From Reticulascus tulasneorum (Eukaryota > Ascomycota > Sordariomycetes > Glomerellales > Reticulascaceae): a DNA stretch of 64,000 nucleotides. Every line of letters begins with the position of its first letter. The stretch's first letter is position 1. Position numbers and translations under genes: made by a program. Below, one piece after another: positions 19,762 to 30,500 of the stretch. Location of the stretch: assembly GCA_001557505.1 (NCBI GenBank), contig LSAX01000008.1, forward strand, positions 2,232,001 through 2,296,000. The letters are read 5' to 3'. The notes beneath the pieces are model-generated. The model made no database searches and was not told the DNA's origin. It saw only the letters and a program-made list of their open reading frames with translations.

Positions 19762-20686
19762 TGTCTTTGGGAATCCTAAAAATGCCAACTGGCTCAGGCT
19801 TCGAGGTCGAGGAACAGGGGTAGATTCTGCAGAGTCGCTGACAGGTTGATGTATTTAGACTCTCTCTTCTCTATCAAGTTCATTTCATCGACTTGGGTTT
19901 CGGCTTGGGTTTCGGCTTGGGTTTCGGCTCGGGATTAGGCTAGGGATTAGGATGACATAGGTCAGCTCAACGTGTTATAAAATACTTGTGCTCCACATGT
20001 GCCTCAACGAAGTTCTGAGAGAGGAGTTCAGCGTACAGCTGGATGACTGCCACAGAACAAACAAGTTACATTCGAGATGGTGTTAGGCTTTCCGCAAGTT
20101 GAGCAGACCCAGTATGCCATCCTGAAGATTATATTAGGCGGCCCGGTGTGTGTTGGGGTGGCCCTTAAAGGCTAAGGCTTGAATTAACCCAGAGTGCGCT
20201 TTTGCTTCGTTAATCTGTGTCAATGAGAGGGAGACCGAAGTCCTGGAGTATTTGAAGAAGGCGTGCGGGAATATGATGGGGAGATTCCCGACAGGACTTG
20301 GGAGGCCAGACTGACAAGTAGTTTTGAAGGCCCCAAGTTGCTACGTGTAGCCATGGATGCCTAAAACTGACTTTAGAAAGTGGGTGGTAGAATATGCGTT
20401 GACGTTGAATCATTGGCCGTGTTGGCCAGGAAGGCTATGTGACACGACAGGGCTTTGCGCCCGCACCAACATATGATAGGCGAATCTTAATTCGTATTTT
20501 TAAGCGCAGGTCACTGCTGTAAACCAATAGAAACTTTTACGGTACTTGTCCTACTCTGTGTAAGGCGATGAGGGCCGGTGGTCCTGCAGCCATCTCTTAT
20601 TGAGCCAGTGGAAGGGTTGGCCGCGGGACCCATGCACCTGCTGTATAAGACAAAGCTGCCACAAACGGTGCCTCGAGTAAATTGAG
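19762..20686. other. Gene-free with a 12-bp minisatellite
   Basis: No gene supported. A 67-codon minus-strand frame (20210-20413) has no family features. Contains the minisatellite listed separately. Confidence 0.4.
19893..19952 (+). repeat. Degenerating 12-bp minisatellite
   Basis: Five 12-bp units: three copies of TTGGGTTTCGGC, then TCGGGATTAGGC and TAGGGATTAGGA. The last units drift toward a telomere-like GGGATTAGG sequence, but this is too short and irregular to be telomeric. Confidence 0.8.
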
Positions 20687-22792
20687 ATGACATCCCTGAA
20701 CCTCAATCGGATTAGGAGCATGGATTCACACGTCTGCAATTACTGCCAGGTCCCGCTCACCGTGTCGTCGACACAGCTGATGCACCCTGTCTGCCGGATT
20801 CCTTTCCCTCACTCGACTAGCTTGGCTCGGCGCGCCGCTCAGGATGGGTGTCCCATCTTCCAGGCGGCGTACTCGCAGTTGGCTTGCCGCAGCATTTGGG
20901 GCCTGCTGCTGTCGCACATGTTCGGTCGATGCAACTGCTGCAGCGGATGGTGGCAGCAGATGCGATACGTAGTTCGGAGCCTGGGTCCAACACCGTTCCA
21001 GCTCCAACTTCCGGTGGCCTCGGTCGGAAGTGGATCGGCCTCACCACCAAGTTCCTTCGCTTATATCGATTGCGGCAATGGTCGGGCGGGAGGCCATTTT
21101 AATGCTTACACCCACACTGGTAGGGCAGTCACCATCGTCGGGTACTGCATCTAGAGGCTGATCCGATTTTCCTCATTAGGTGACCCTGCCGCCGTCATCC
21201 TGCCATCTTTTGATCTTGAAGTCAATACCATCAAAACAGTTGATAGTATACAGCGGTGGCTCCGAGCCTGTATATGCTTGGACGGGACGGGAAGCACAGA
21301 ACCCCGCGGGTTTAGGCCTATGCGCTTACTTTACCTTGGTAACAGTGCTGAATCGGAAATTGTTACGGTAACATCGACAGAGCACCTTGAGTTCCCCGCG
21401 TATGTGTGTCTCTCATATTGCTGGGGAGGACCTCAATCTCTAAGATGCACCACGCAGAGCTTTACGGGTTGCAAATCCTGGCCCATCCCCGTGCGCGATC
21501 TCCCCGACGCATTCCGAGACGCCGTCGAAGTATCGCGACAGCTCAACTTCCAATACCTCTGGATCGACAGCCTCTGCATCATTCAGGACGACATTATTGA
21601 TGTCGAACGCCAGATCCTGCAAATGCCTTACATCTACAAGAATGCCCAGCTCACAATTTGCGCCTCATCTGCCCAGTCGTGCTACGAAGGCTTCCTTCTT
21701 CCGCGGCCAGACTACAGCCAGTACCAGCTGCAACTTGACCTTCCCGATGGCCGACAGGGAACCGTCTTCCTTGACAAGGTTCTCTGGGCTTTCCCGCCCG
21801 CCACGGAGCCACTGGGTACTCGGGCGTGGGCTTTGCAGGAGCGGCTGCTCTCCCCGCGTTTGCTCGAATATGGCTGGAGGACGGCAAGGTGGTCCTGTTC
21901 TTGCTCGAGTCAGCACAGCGGCTTCGACGCCATTCCGGACTCTGGCGGCCTAACAGGGGCGAACGACGGACGGTCTAGCGACGGAGCTTTCCGCACTGCC
22001 ATCCTCTTTGGGTACCTTAACCCTCTCGGGATGCGACGCGTTGCCAGGTCGAAAGATGAGCTATTCAGTTGCTGGACTCGGATCGTTCGCCAGTATTCCT
22101 CGTGCATTCTCACGTTCCCGGACGACCGGCTAGCTGCCGTCGGTGGGATAGCTGCCGAGCTTCAGGCCATCACCGGAGTCCCATACCTGGCCGGGCTATG
22201 GAATGACGAAAGACTCCCTTCCTTCCTACAATGGAAAGTACTGTCGGCGCCGGACCATCTCTGCCCCCGGCCGTCCAACAAAGCGCGCGCTCCGTCCTGG
22301 TCATGGGTGGCAGTGGACAACGAGGTCATTTTCCAGAATAGCCGATCGGTCGTTGATGGCTTCCAGGTCATAAGTATCAACGTTGTTGGCGGATTCGGAA
22401 GCTCTGCGCAAGGCACGATGGTGCTAGAGGGTCGTTCACATACAGGATCCTGGTGGTATGGTGGCCCCGGCGCGGATTTTATACTTGAAGTTGATACATC
22501 GGGAAAGCAGGGCTTTGTTCATGTGAGACGGCCGGACTGCGATCTCCATCTCTGGCCAGACTGTACCCATGAGGTGATCACGTATGACAATGGGCTGGCG
22601 ATGGTCTCGTCGCAGGATTTGGTCTTTCTAGCCGTTGGCCGATCGGACATAGACCATCAAACAGTGCGTGGACTGTTACTGAGACGGGCGAGCGATCCTA
22701 AAACCCTCACGCGAGTAGGGCTGTTCCAAGCTAGGGACGAGGGAGTTTTTGCAGTTGGGGAGTGGGACGTGGAAAGAATCTGCATCATCTGA
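20687..22792 (+). CDS. HET-domain protein, two exons
   Basis: Exons 20687-21119 and 21180-22792 (60-bp intron, GTAGGG donor, ATTAG acceptor; the frame is kept) give 681 residues; a Met at 20720 is an alternative start. Exon 1 has a Cys-rich start (MDSHVCNYC) and a variable linker. Exon 2 opens with IQRWLRACICLDGTG and RPMRLLYLG, the usual lead-in of this class, then the HET domain: CLSYCWGG (about 221-228), YLWIDSLCIIQDD (about 270-282), and IYKNAQLTICASSA. Typical downstream blocks follow: PLGTRAWALQERLLSPRLLEY and DRLAAVGGIA with YLAGLWNDERLPSFLQW. HET proteins execute vegetative incompatibility cell death. Different HET subtype from the one at 6.2 kb, so the two are not a recent duplicate pair. 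Confidence 0.9.
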
Positions 22793-22919
22793 CTGGGATC
22801 TATAGCGAGGATTACAATGGGTAACTAAGACTAAGGGAGTAACAGCTCGAGACCTTAAACTGAAGCCGCGAAAACCGTGCCGAGACAGCTAAAGTAAGTT
22901 TGATGAAGAGACGAACTTC

Positions 22920-23065
22920 CGTGCATGCTCAGATAATAACATCACAATTCAATATACTTAATAACGATAATGTACTAGTAATATCTTAGCCCCTCGTTGG
23001 AGACATATACGCTCTACTTACCGAACGGCTAGAGTCCTTGTCCCAAGCCATCGGTGTTATAACGT
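22920..23065. repeat. Diverged direct repeat, left copy
   Basis: Matches about 23885-24025 in the same orientation: both contain ATAT(C)TT..GCCC, TTGGAGA, ACGCTC, CCGA(A/G)CGGCT and AGTCCTTGTCCCAAGCC. Most differences are transitions and the left copy is more AT-rich (for example CTTACC against CTTGCC, CTCTAC against CTCCAC), as expected for a RIP-mutated copy. Confidence 0.6.
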
Positions 23066-23210
23066 GGTACGCCGCGACATGCTTGGAACGGGCTCTTTCA
23101 ATGTAGCCTGTGATTCCTCGGGTGTATTTGTTCGCCACCGTTTTCTGGCGCGGGAGTTAGCAATACGGTATAGACAACCAACGAGTGCCCACGTGGAGTG
23201 GGAGAAGCAG

Positions 23211-23705
23211 CTATACTGACAAGGTGCCGAGGAGTTTGTTCGCCTCCCGGCCAGAGGTGCTGTGTCTTTGATGGAGGCGTTCGGTTGGGCCGTCGATAGG
23301 ACCCTCCTCACCTCTCTTGCCGGCATCATAGTCGGTTGTCGCTCGATCTTCCGGCACAGTTGAGATGATGGCCCTGGTGCTGGAGCGCAGGCGCGACAGT
23401 AGGGTGCGGTGGCCTGGCTGACACTCGGGCGAGTATGTAGGCAAGAAGTCGTCGAAGTAGGTGTTGGGATTGTGCGTAGGCGACGATGCCGACTGGGGGC
23501 TCGTCGGAGCGGCGTTAGGTGGGGCACCGGGTGCATCGCGGACCTTAGTCAGCGTGCCGTAGCGGGACCCGGGGGGACCTTCCCAGATACTGCCGTCGGC
23601 ATCCCGGTAGGTGTAGACCTGTTCGTCAGCATCGTAGCCGATTCGTACCATCCCGTGGGGCAGATTATCGTCCTGTTCGTGGGACTGCGGGCGTCGGTAG
23701 CTCAT
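23211..23705 (-). CDS. Small conserved fungal protein (YRDADG..WEGPPG motif)
   Basis: Unspliced frame of 164 residues. The N-terminus reads LPHGMVRIGYDADEQVYTYR, then DADGSIWEGPPGSRYGTL, a block seen in small ascomycete proteins (some annotated as CBM48-like or LysM-like). The rest is Pro/Ser-rich with YFDDFLPTY and a basic LLSRLRSS segment. An alternative splice form is visible: donor GTATAG at 23216 (right at the unspliced stop), branch GCTAAC and acceptor at 23145 would join 159 further bases and end at 22986, giving 215 residues; that second exon lies partly in the diverged repeat. Function unknown; no signal peptide. Confidence 0.55.
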   Translation of the reverse strand: MSYRRPQSHEQDDNLPHGMVRIGYDADEQVYTYRDADGSIWEGPPGSRYGTLTKVRDAPGAPPNAAPTSPQSASSPTHNPNTYFDDFLPTYSPECQPGHRTLLSRLRSSTRAIISTVPEDRATTDYDAGKRGEEGPIDGPTERLHQRHSTSGREANKLLGTLSV

Positions 23706-24272
23706 TGTGGCGAATTATCGTGTAGCTGATTCGGAGTGATGAGTTGAAATATGACAGACCGAGCAAGTTGTTTATATGCTTGATTGGTTAGATGGCTCCG
23801 AAGCGTGCTACAACAGAAGTGAAATTCTGTGACCTCAGGGCCAAATCTAGTTTGTTGGAAAGATGTAACGCGATAGAGACGCATGCCGGCAGGACGGATA
23901 ATAGCATCACAGTGCAAATACTTGACGACAAGGCACCAACAATATCTTGGCCCTCATTGGAGATATACACGCTCCACTTGCCGAGCGGCTGTAGTCCTTG
24001 TCCCAAGCCGCCGGTACTTTAAAAATGGCATAATGTGTTGTGCCGCCTTAATAGTATCTTCTTATTTTCTAACGACTTCAACTAATTCATAACCTAAAAG
24101 AACGGCCTTCGATCTCAACATACAGAGTCAAGTCCCAACATTAAGCTGAACTATCGTTCTGGAAGCTTTAGGCACCAATTTTAGGCCGGCCAGAACGCCC
24201 CAAGTACATTGGGAGAAGGGCTATCCTACCTTGCTTAGCATTACCAGGGTATCTTTGTCATACGACAGGATG
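23706..24272. other. Intergenic with right repeat copy
   Basis: Right-hand copy of the diverged repeat at about 23885-24025. Short frames on both strands across it have no recognisable domain. Confidence 0.5.
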
Positions 24273-25423
24273 CTATCGAAGATGTAGCCAATCGGCCGTA
24301 TGACCGCTGTCAGAATTCACGGCTGCCCTGTGCCAGTCTAAAGAGCTGTGACGGGTGTCATGAATCCTCTCACACAAAATGGAGATTAACGACTGGATAG
24401 CCAAGCACTTCTCATCATCGCTAATCACCTCGAACCATTGTTCAATTGCCTTGAGCTCGTTCGACATTTCCTTATCCTTGCGTGCCTCGGAAACCTGTGC
24501 TTGAAATGGGTCATCCTCCTTCAGACGTGTCAAAAACGTTTCCATGTCGTCTTCCCACGACGGGTGGACGTTAACCAGGCTATTCCCTGCCAAAGGCCCT
24601 AGCTGGGTAGCCTCCTCTTCCGAACTCAATCGCTCAGTATGGGCTTCTGCAACACTCTTCTGGCCCGCCTGAGCTAGAACCCGACGGTAGACTTTCGAGT
24701 TCACAATCAAGTCGTCGAATAGAAACGTAGTATCGGTGGCAGACGTATTGTAGGTTCCGAGAATGCTTCCGGAATCTAAAAGCGTGACGTCTAAGATGGA
24801 GTTTGGCGCCTTTACGCTGGGGTGTCTTGTTCTCAAGGACCGAGTTTGACTCGCGATTCGTTCCAGCATCAATGTGTTCACAATTAGCAGCTGGTGAATG
24901 TCCGATACGGAACCCCTAATAATAAAAGAGTCTCTAGTTAGCATAGGCATCTATTTATGATAGGCGGCAAGTAGGCTCACAGCTGAATGGCTTGGAGGAC
25001 CAGCAAAACGCCGTGCTGTTGACCGCGGAGTTGATGAAGCAAGTCGTTCATCAATGTCTCGTTCCACAAGTACTTCGCCTTTTCCGTCCACTTGAGATCG
25101 CTATCTGGGTCTTGAATAGACAATTTCTGAACTTCCTCATCCAGAACAGAAAATATTATTGTACACCCAGTAATTGCAACGTCGAATGTCGCGAGCAGCT
25201 CCGATCTTCGACTAAGCTGCGTCGATACTATTCCAGATTGCTGTATGAGGAGTGTTTGGATTTGCGAAAGCGTCGTGCAGATGACTGTGGACTCCGAACA
25301 CAAGGCTGCGAGCATAAGCTGTGCATGCCGGTATTTTTCGCGGAGGTCGCTCAATGATTTCGTAACCTTTAGGCATGCGCCAGTCAAGGCAATGATGCTG
25401 GTTGTGATGGACAAGGGATCCAT
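24273..25423 (-). CDS. PigL_N / fungal STAND N-terminal-domain protein
   Basis: Two exons, 25423-24981 and 24915-24273, give 361 residues; the 65-bp intron has a GTGAGC donor, ATGCTAACT branch and ATTAG acceptor and keeps frame. The N-terminus MDPLSITTSIIALTGACLK, followed by amphipathic helices with a VICTTLSQIQTLL stretch, is the signature of the fungal N-terminal domain of STAND proteins (PigL_N, related to Helo-like). In complete NLRs this domain is the death effector in front of a NACHT or NB-ARC domain. Here no P-loop follows; the C-terminal half is helical and polar. It may be a stand-alone effector or decoy, or an incomplete NLR. No membrane helix. Confidence 0.7.
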
Positions 25424-27570
25424 TGGTGACAGTGAGATTTTGTTAGTCCGGTTCGATGCGCTCTAGGCAGGAGTAGATCAAGGAATGGGATTTAGCTTGC
25501 GGAATCCATGATACCAGTACAAATGCTATATGTTATGTTAGGCAGCCTAAGCGCCTAGACCAGCGCGGCAAACGGCATTTGTTGATTTGCGGACCAGCGG
25601 CCCGCATTTGGCCTTGCTTCGGTGGGATTGCTATGTTTGATAAGGCTGAGGTGGAGGTGTGGTATGGTATGACACGTCTGCGGCATTATGTTATTGGTCA
25701 AAAGACCATGCAGTCGAGCTGGAGGAAATGAAAGAACTAAAAAGAATTGACAACTTGATGGTGACGGTCTGGTGTATTTATCAACATTGACCTGGTGGTC
25801 GAGGAGCCGGAACTCGAATCTGCAAATCAACTCTCACCATGATGATATGGTGTAGGTTGCATTGCACAGACGACGCAAGGACTGATTTCTGCAACCACAT
25901 ATACTTCGGACTTGGATCGCCACAGGGTAGCCGAAGCAGCAGAAGCAGCAGCCAAAAATGGCAAATCCCAGTGAGGTAAGCAGGACACCCGCAAGGCTAG
26001 GACACGTACACCAACATCAGCCGCGGACTGGGCGACAGTTCCTCCTGGTCCATGTGCGCCCCGACGGCAACCTCAGCTGCGCAATCGCTGTCCATGTGTC
26101 ATAGCAGCGAACGTCCGGTTTCGCTTGTCGTACTCTTGAGTTGAAGCGGGAGAGCCTGCAACTTCCTCGCGTCTTTCTACATATTCGCTGCGCAACATTA
26201 CACCTACCACTAGCGGACCTTGCTTTCGTCAAACCTTGAAGCCTTGCGCAGGCAGCGCTGTCGAAGAAGGTTACGTGGACGTGGACGCCTCGTCCGATAT
26301 CTGATGAGTCAAACTCGGCGAGCGCGGTCACGGGAAACCTAGGTCCACTGCGAGGTCACATGCTAGGTGTCTCGGTGCTTGGATTTGGCCTCGAGGTCCT
26401 CAAAGCGAGAGTTCCCGGTCAAGGCATATGTGTATTCTAGCTCCAACGCAGCCTGGGATTGCTCCTCAAATAATATGGCCAAACCTTCTCCGTGCTCGGC
26501 TTTGCTGAAGTTGACTTTCGTGGCGGTGTTTCCGTTGGATGCCGTGCTTCGGGGGTTAAAATGCGCTGATGCTGCTTCTAGTTTAGTGGACGCCACAGCA
26601 CTCCGGCACGGCAGTCCTGCCGTTGGATTTGCTGGGATTCCCCGCGAGTCAAAGTCTTAGCCTGGGTGGTGCAGACGGCTGGGGGTCGACATCAGCTTTG
26701 TTCTGGTTTATTGGATTGGGGATGGGATTGCTCATGTCAAGTGGCGACAAAGTCTAGCATTAAATGTGGTCAATACAGACGGGCGGAGGAGAGGATGACT
26801 CTGACCGGTCAAGCGACTTCTATACCAATTTCCAATTGACTGTCTCCATTCAGATATTGGTTCCCTTGATGTTGGGGTTATTAATGCAGACTCGTCGAAT
26901 CTGCACAGCACCATGCCGTCCACCATGTTGTCCCGCGTACTACCTCAGACAATATACTGGCCAGCTCGTATCAACGGTTTGGTCGTATTCCAACTCAGAC
27001 AGAATACTGAAGTCCTACTTGACAGCCCAGGCAGGTCTGCAGGATCATGGCGGGCCCCATAACAGGCACCATGTTTCGGAACAGTAACCGTGGCCCCCGG
27101 TCTAGTTAGCAGGCTAGCTGAGCCACTGACTGTCGCAAAACCACATCGCTGATTGGGCCAAACCAGCCACCCCCAGGGCAATCCGCACCACCCTCGTGCC
27201 CCAAGAAGCGCCAGCTTCCACGCCCTTTTTCTACTCTCTTTCCATTCTCCACGGGCTACGCCTCGCCATGTCTTGTCCTTACTTTCTACCCATCCAGGTT
27301 AATCCGGCACTGTCTATGCTGGGACTATCTGATCGGTGTCACCCTCCGTCATAGGAGCTACCAGGTTGCCGCATTTCGCTCGGCTCCACATACCCCTCCA
27401 GGAGCTGAGCTGAGCTGAGCTCATGGAACCGCACCCCCCTCTAGTCTTTATAAGGTGTCGTGCCGCATGTCTCCAGCTTGATTGTTTTCTGCAGGAACCA
27501 TAAGCTGCAGCAGCGAACAAAGAAGCAACAAATCAACCCCCTGCTGCTGACTCGTTCCGAGAAGGCAAGC
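25424..27570. other. 2.1 kb gene-poor DNA before the NLR gene
   Basis: No supported gene. A minus-strand frame at 26363-26656 has weak likeness to a GH47 mannosidase piece (see findings). GCAGAA-type short repeats occur at about 25937-25952 and GAGCT repeats at about 27405-27422. The last 350 bp are pyrimidine-rich and probably include the NLR promoter. Confidence 0.4.
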
Positions 27571-30500
27571 ATGGTAAGTGCCATCCTTTCCGTGGTGTGG
27601 TGGAACGGTGGAACACCTGCGGATCCGTGCCTGCAAGTGCGGGAGCGTCCGAAAGTTTCCTTTGACCACAAGCACCAAATCGCTGACAGTCGCATAGGGA
27701 TCCATCAACAAGCAAATCTCCCGCTACGAAACCACTGCCGTTTACACACATCCCGATGCGAAGGTCGACATCGTCCTGGTCCACGGCCTCAACGGAGGGC
27801 CCGACAAGACGTGGACCGCCAAGAATAACGTCTTTTGGCCAGCCGACCTGCTGCCGGCGTCGTTGAAGGATGCGCATGCGAACGTCTTGGTATACGGCTA
27901 CAACGCGGATGTCTACTCGAGCCGGAACGACCGCAGCGCGAGCGACAACTTCATCTTCCAGCATGCCCAGTCTCTGGTCACATCCCTGACGCTGTACAGG
28001 AAGAGCGAGGGGACGTTCAGGAACCCGATAATATGGGTGGCTCACAGTCTCGGCGGCATTCTCGTCAAGAGGGCGTTACTCTACTCGAACGACGTCCGGG
28101 TGCTGAACCACGAGGACTACCGGTCCATCTTCGTGTCCACCTTCGGAATCATATTCCTGGGGACGCCGCACACCGGCTCGGGCATCGCCACCTGGGGCCA
28201 GATGCTGCAGTCCATGTCGGATGTCGTCATGCCCAAGAAGCTGTTCGAGACCGAGTCGGTGCTCCTGAAGACGCTGAAGAGGGATAACGAGACGCTGCAG
28301 AACATCAACAGCCACTTTCTCGACGTCTACCAACGGTTCAAGATCCACATGGCCCACGAGAACCACAAGACCGACGTCAAGGGTACCAAGTAAGCATCCT
28401 CTTCGCAGACTGTGAACGCAAGCTAATCCAGCAGGCTCGTCGTGGTCGACGCAAACTCGGCCAGTCCACAGCTACCCGGAGTCACCTACTACGGCATCGA
28501 GGCCACGCATTCGGGCATGTGCAAGTTCGAGAGCAACAATGCACCGGGCTATCGCAATGTCTCGACAGCCATCAGGGAGTGGGTGGGAGAGGCGCCGCCC
28601 GTCATTCAGGTTCGGTGGGAGATTGAAGAGGATGAGAAGACGGCCAGAGCGAGAAACGAGGTCCAGGAAAGACTGCTCCCATTTGTGAGTACCCAGGCGG
28701 CGACAGGATGGCATGTCGTCTAAGCGTGATGCCATCCCCAGAGGTTCATCTGCTAACAAGACCAGACAAATCCCACAAGCCCCCAAGCAACTGGTAGGTC
28801 ATCTCAACGGCAAAGTGGTCTCCCCTCTGTCCCTGCATATCTCACCGGCACGCCGTCTGCACCTGCGCCGGGTCGGATTGAGACGGCCGAGACAGGAGAA
28901 CGGGAGGAAAGGAGGCGCTAGTTGGACATGGCTGATTTTGTTTCCGTAGATGACAGAAATAATCAAGAGTCCCCCACTTCACCCAGAGGCAGCTCGACCA
29001 CTATGTCTCCCATTGAAAATGCTCGCCCGGAGTCGGGAGTCGCAGGGCCGTCTCGTGAGCCGCTCTTCATCCATCCCGATCGGTTCCGTCCGAACTCGTA
29101 CTTCAAAGGCAGGGAAGGGGAGATGAAAGAGCTGCACAAGCTGCTTCTGGACAGGAAGCGAAGGTCAGAAGGCACGTCTGCCGTGCTCATCCAAGGCATA
29201 CCGGGCGCGGGCAAGACGCACCTGGCCCGGCAGTACGTGTTCAAGTATCGCGAGGCCTATCCGGGGGGTGTCTACTGGATCAGAGCCAAGACGTTGCAGG
29301 ACATGGAGGACGGGTTCTGGCAGATCGCGAAAAACGAGGCCATCAAGGAGCTGGTCGGGCAGGAAAAGAAGAAGGACCTGCAGAACCCCAAGAAGATGGT
29401 GGAGCTGGTCAAGAACTGGTTCAACGACTTCGAGGACTGGCTGCTGATTTTTGACGGGATTCACTTCGACAATCCGGCGGTCCGCGACTTCATTCCCGAC
29501 GTCAAGAACAGCAGCCTGATCTATACGTCGACCGAGCGCGCCGTGACGGGCGACTACCTGTACGACAACCCTGGAATCATAGAGCTGGAGCTTCTACCCA
29601 TTCGGGAAGCGCAGGAGCTGCTGCTGGAGGAGATGGAGAAGACGCGGCCGTGGACAACAGACGACCTGGGCAGGGCTATGGAACTCGTCCAGCTGATGGA
29701 CCGTCTTCCTTTGATGATACACGCGGCGGCACAGCAGATGAAGGCGACGAGAGAGCCGCTCGCAAAGTACCTCAAGTCCTTCAAGGAGAAGCCGAAAGTG
29801 GGCATCCTGCCGGCGTACAAGGCAGTGCGGGACCAACTGCAGGACAGGGGTGCCACGGCCGCCCTGAATCTCATCTACCTACTCTCCTTCTTCAGCCAGC
29901 ATATCCCTGTTGAAATGCTAGCCCTCGGAATGGAAGCTCTGGACAAGCGCACGCCGATCAAGACGAATGTTGTCGCATCCCGCAAGAAAAGCGTAAACAA
30001 AACCTTTGCCATCCTCATTGCCTTTGCGCTCATCGAACGGAACGAGATGGATGATATCCCGTCCGCGAGCAGCAGGAGCTCGAGGCAGAGCATCGACCTA
30101 GGAACGGACCTCTTGGATGTCATCAGGATGCACAGCATCGTTCAGTCATTTTTCATCGAGCTTCTGGTGGAAGAAAAGCAGCTGGCTTTCTGGCTCGAGA
30201 GGGCAATATCGGTGTTTTGCCGGTCCTACGACGAGGCCGACGCGCGGATCAAGCAGGACCCCAAAGCCGGCCTGCCGGACGACTACAGGCGGTATGCAAT
30301 TCACGGCAAGAAACTCATGGAGCATCTCGAACGGTACGGGAGGAAGGAAAAATCCCCCGAGCTTGCCGCTGCCAGGACCGAACTCCTGAATCGTATGAAA
30401 TGGTTCCCGGATGAGATCGACAAGCTGCAGAGGACAATATCCACTAATATCGTCAACGGCGGGGACGTGCCACATGGCTCGATTTTCGAACGGACAAACA

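Noticed and set aside
19893..19952. Interstitial telomere
   Set aside because: Only five irregular 12-bp units, three of them TTGGGTTTCGGC; no TTAGGG array.
28922..28943. Separate start of an NB-ARC gene at ATG 28922
   Set aside because: The upstream hydrolase exons join in frame through good splice sites, and the fused lipase/NB-ARC layout is known in fungi; the ATG falls inside the last intron.
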